DNA from: JACOND01 sp051011135
GTDB taxonomy: Bacteria; Bdellovibrionota; Bdellovibrionia; Bdellovibrionales; UBA1609
Assembly: GCA_051011135.1 (NCBI GenBank)
Contig: JBPCUO010000050.1
Coordinates: forward strand, 1-5,635
DNA: 5,635 bases
Direction of reading: 5' to 3'
Shown: positions 4,325-5,635 of the stretch, in pieces
How the letters are laid out: the number at the start of each line of letters is the position of its first letter
Numbering within the stretch: the first letter of the stretch is position 1
Made by a program: the position numbers and the translations under genes
The notes under the pieces: generated by a model
Seen by the model: only the letters and a program-made list of their open reading frames with translations
Told to the model about the DNA's origin: nothing
The model's database searches: none

Positions 4325-5482
4325 ATGGTGTTTAATACAGTTACAGAAATTGTTCATTCTTTAAAATCGGGTGATTTTGTGATTCTTGTTGATGATGAGC
4401 AAAGAGAAAACGAAGGGGATTTAATTATGGCCTCGGATTTTATCTCGCCAGCGGCCATCAATTTTATGTCTAAAGAAGCACGAGGTTTGATTTGTGTTTC
4501 TTTAGAAGAAAAGCAAGCTCAAAGGCTTGGACTTTCCTTAATGGTAAAAGAAGAGGATAATTTTTCTCCTCATGGAACGGCCTTTACTGTCAGTGTTGAA
4601 TCGGCTCAAGGAGTGTCTACAGGGATTTCAGCCAAAGATCGGGCTCAAACTGTTAAAGTTGTTTCTGATCCTCTTGCTAAAAAAGAAGATATTATTAGCC
4701 CTGGCCATATTTTTCCTATTAAAGCTCAAAATGGTGGAGTTTTAAAAAGAGCAGGTCATACAGAGGCAAGTGTGGACTTATGCAAATTAGCGGGATTGAA
4801 TCCTTCTGCTGTGATTTGCGAATTAATCAATCCCGATGGAACCATGTCTCGTGTTCCTGATCTTTTTAAATTTGCTAAAAAACATGGGATTAAAATTGGA
4901 ACGATTGAAGATTTAATTAAATACAGAACGGCTCACGATTCTTTAGTGGAGGAAAGAGTAAAGACTCCTTTCAAAACTCAATTAGGAAAGGATTGGATGG
5001 CTCATGTTTTTTATGATTCTATTAATGATAGGGAGCATGTCGCTCTTGTGAAAGGATCTATCAATCCACAAAAATCAACTTTAGTCCGAGTTCAAACCTC
5101 TTGCATCACAGGAGATTTATTTGGAGATGATTTTTTACAAACGGGATCTTATCTTCAAAAATCTTTAGATTATATTAATGAAGAAGGTTCAGGAATTTTT
5201 GTTTATTTGAGAATGCAAAATAATATTTCTAAATATTTAGATTATCATAAATTACAAATAGAAAATTTTGATTCCAAAAGGGTGTTTAAATCAGACAGTA
5301 AAGATTATGGAATTGGAGCTCAAATTTTAAAAGCTTTTAATATTTCTAAAATTCGGTTAATCACTAATTCTAAAAATAAAAAAATTGGTTTAAAAGGTTA
5401 TGGATTAACGATTGAAGAAACCATTTCTATTCCCGATAAAAAAAATAAATTTCAATTAGTGTTAAAAAAATCTAGATCCTAA
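4325..5482 (+). CDS. ribBX: RibBX: DHBP synthase with a degenerate GTP cyclohydrolase II-like domain
   Basis: The N-terminal half (about 1-203) is a complete 3,4-dihydroxy-2-butanone 4-phosphate synthase, which makes the four-carbon riboflavin precursor from ribulose 5-phosphate. It has DDEQRENEGDL (23-33, acidic metal/substrate loop), HGTAFTVS (83-90), TGISAKDRAQT (99-109), PGHIFP (126-131), RAGHTEASVDL (142-152, H145) and CELIN (E166). The C-terminal half (about 210-385) aligns with GTP cyclohydrolase II (RibA), including HVALVKG (238-244), SCITGD (259-264) and RLITNSKNKK (344-353), but looks inactive. Of the three zinc cysteines only C260 remains; the other two positions are L271 and T273. 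The EGRGIGL catalytic segment is replaced by QNNISKYL (298-305). This fits the RibBX variant described in Shewanella oneidensis, whose C-terminal domain modulates the synthase. The gene would often be mislabelled ribBA. ribH overlaps its stop codon by one base. Confidence 0.88.
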   Translation: MVFNTVTEIVHSLKSGDFVILVDDEQRENEGDLIMASDFISPAAINFMSKEARGLICVSLEEKQAQRLGLSLMVKEEDNFSPHGTAFTVSVESAQGVSTGISAKDRAQTVKVVSDPLAKKEDIISPGHIFPIKAQNGGVLKRAGHTEASVDLCKLAGLNPSAVICELINPDGTMSRVPDLFKFAKKHGIKIGTIEDLIKYRTAHDSLVEERVKTPFKTQLGKDWMAHVFYDSINDREHVALVKGSINPQKSTLVRVQTSCITGDLFGDDFLQTGSYLQKSLDYINEEGSGIFVYLRMQNNISKYLDYHKLQIENFDSKRVFKSDSKDYGIGAQILKAFNISKIRLITNSKNKKIGLKGYGLTIEETISIPDKKNKFQLVLKKSRS

Positions 5483-5635
5483 TGCCTGCAAAAATTGCTA
5501 TTGTTTGTTCCTCGTTTTATAAGGAGATTTCTGAAGCTCTTTATCAGGAAGCTTTAAAAGAGTTAATAGCTGCTTTTCCAGATACGAAACCAGATGTTTA
5601 TAAAATAAAAGGGGCTGGAGAAATCCCCTTATGTG
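5482..5635 (+). CDS. ribH: 6,7-Dimethyl-8-ribityllumazine synthase (RibH), 3' truncated by the window edge
   Basis: The first 51 codons of lumazine synthase are visible. This enzyme condenses DHBP with 5-amino-6-ribitylamino-uracil to the immediate riboflavin precursor, usually as a 60-mer or pentamer in the cytoplasm. The start KIAIVCSSFYKEISEAL (4-20) matches the family N-terminus (strand followed by an S-x-F substrate-site turn), and YKIKGAGEIPL (40-50) corresponds to the conserved VPGA-x-EIPL motif, here with Lys in place of the usual Pro. The start ATG overlaps the ribBX stop as TAATG and has no obvious Shine-Dalgarno sequence, so translation is probably coupled to ribBX. About two thirds of the gene lies beyond the window. 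Confidence 0.9.
   Translation, partial: MPAKIAIVCSSFYKEISEALYQEALKELIAAFPDTKPDVYKIKGAGEIPLC

Noticed and set aside
5132..5144. TTTTTTACAAACG inside ribBX, matching the TTTTACAAA arm of the prp repeat.
   Set aside because: It is a single copy within the coding frame of the RibA-like domain, with no partner nearby.

Overview
The window is a compact, strongly AT-rich stretch of bacterial chromosome (roughly one third G+C by eye, with A/T-ending codons throughout). It holds housekeeping and central-metabolism genes, and I see no phage, transposon, CRISPR or defence genes. A lipoprotein signal peptide and a RibBX-type riboflavin enzyme point to a Gram-negative, Proteobacteria-like host. The CxxC-bearing YceD protein and the style of the Xer recombinase would fit a low-GC member of the Bdellovibrionota/former Deltaproteobacteria. 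That placement is only a guess.

Layout. Positions 1-44 probably hold the last codons of an upstream gene. A complete Xer-type tyrosine recombinase (48-926, +) follows, and its 3' end overlaps by 40 bp the convergent gene for a YceD/DUF177 protein (887-1471, -). A 97-bp divergent spacer carrying three copies of a TTTGTAAAA motif separates yceD from a prpB-prpC pair (1569-3588, +), which encodes two enzymes of the 2-methylcitrate cycle for propionyl-CoA disposal. An elongator-type tRNA with anticodon CAT lies on the minus strand immediately after prpC (3602-3678). Next come a small predicted outer-membrane lipoprotein with a BamC-like look (3778-4224, +) and the start of a riboflavin operon: ribBX (4325-5482, +) and, overlapping it by one base, ribH (from 5482, cut by the window end).

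How the parts work together. PrpC condenses propionyl-CoA with oxaloacetate, and PrpB performs the last cleavage to pyruvate and succinate. The dehydratase step (PrpD) and the aconitase are not here and must be elsewhere if the cycle is complete. RibBX supplies 3,4-dihydroxy-2-butanone 4-phosphate, which RibH (lumazine synthase) consumes. The C-terminal half of RibBX resembles GTP cyclohydrolase II but has lost its zinc ligands and catalytic loop, so that activity must come from another gene.

The most interesting signals are the repeated motif in the yceD/prpB spacer, a hairpin in the ribBX leader that would cover the only plausible ribosome binding site, the degenerate RibA-like domain, and -10-like boxes almost touching start codons that lack Shine-Dalgarno sequences. 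I found no convincing undescribed multi-gene system.
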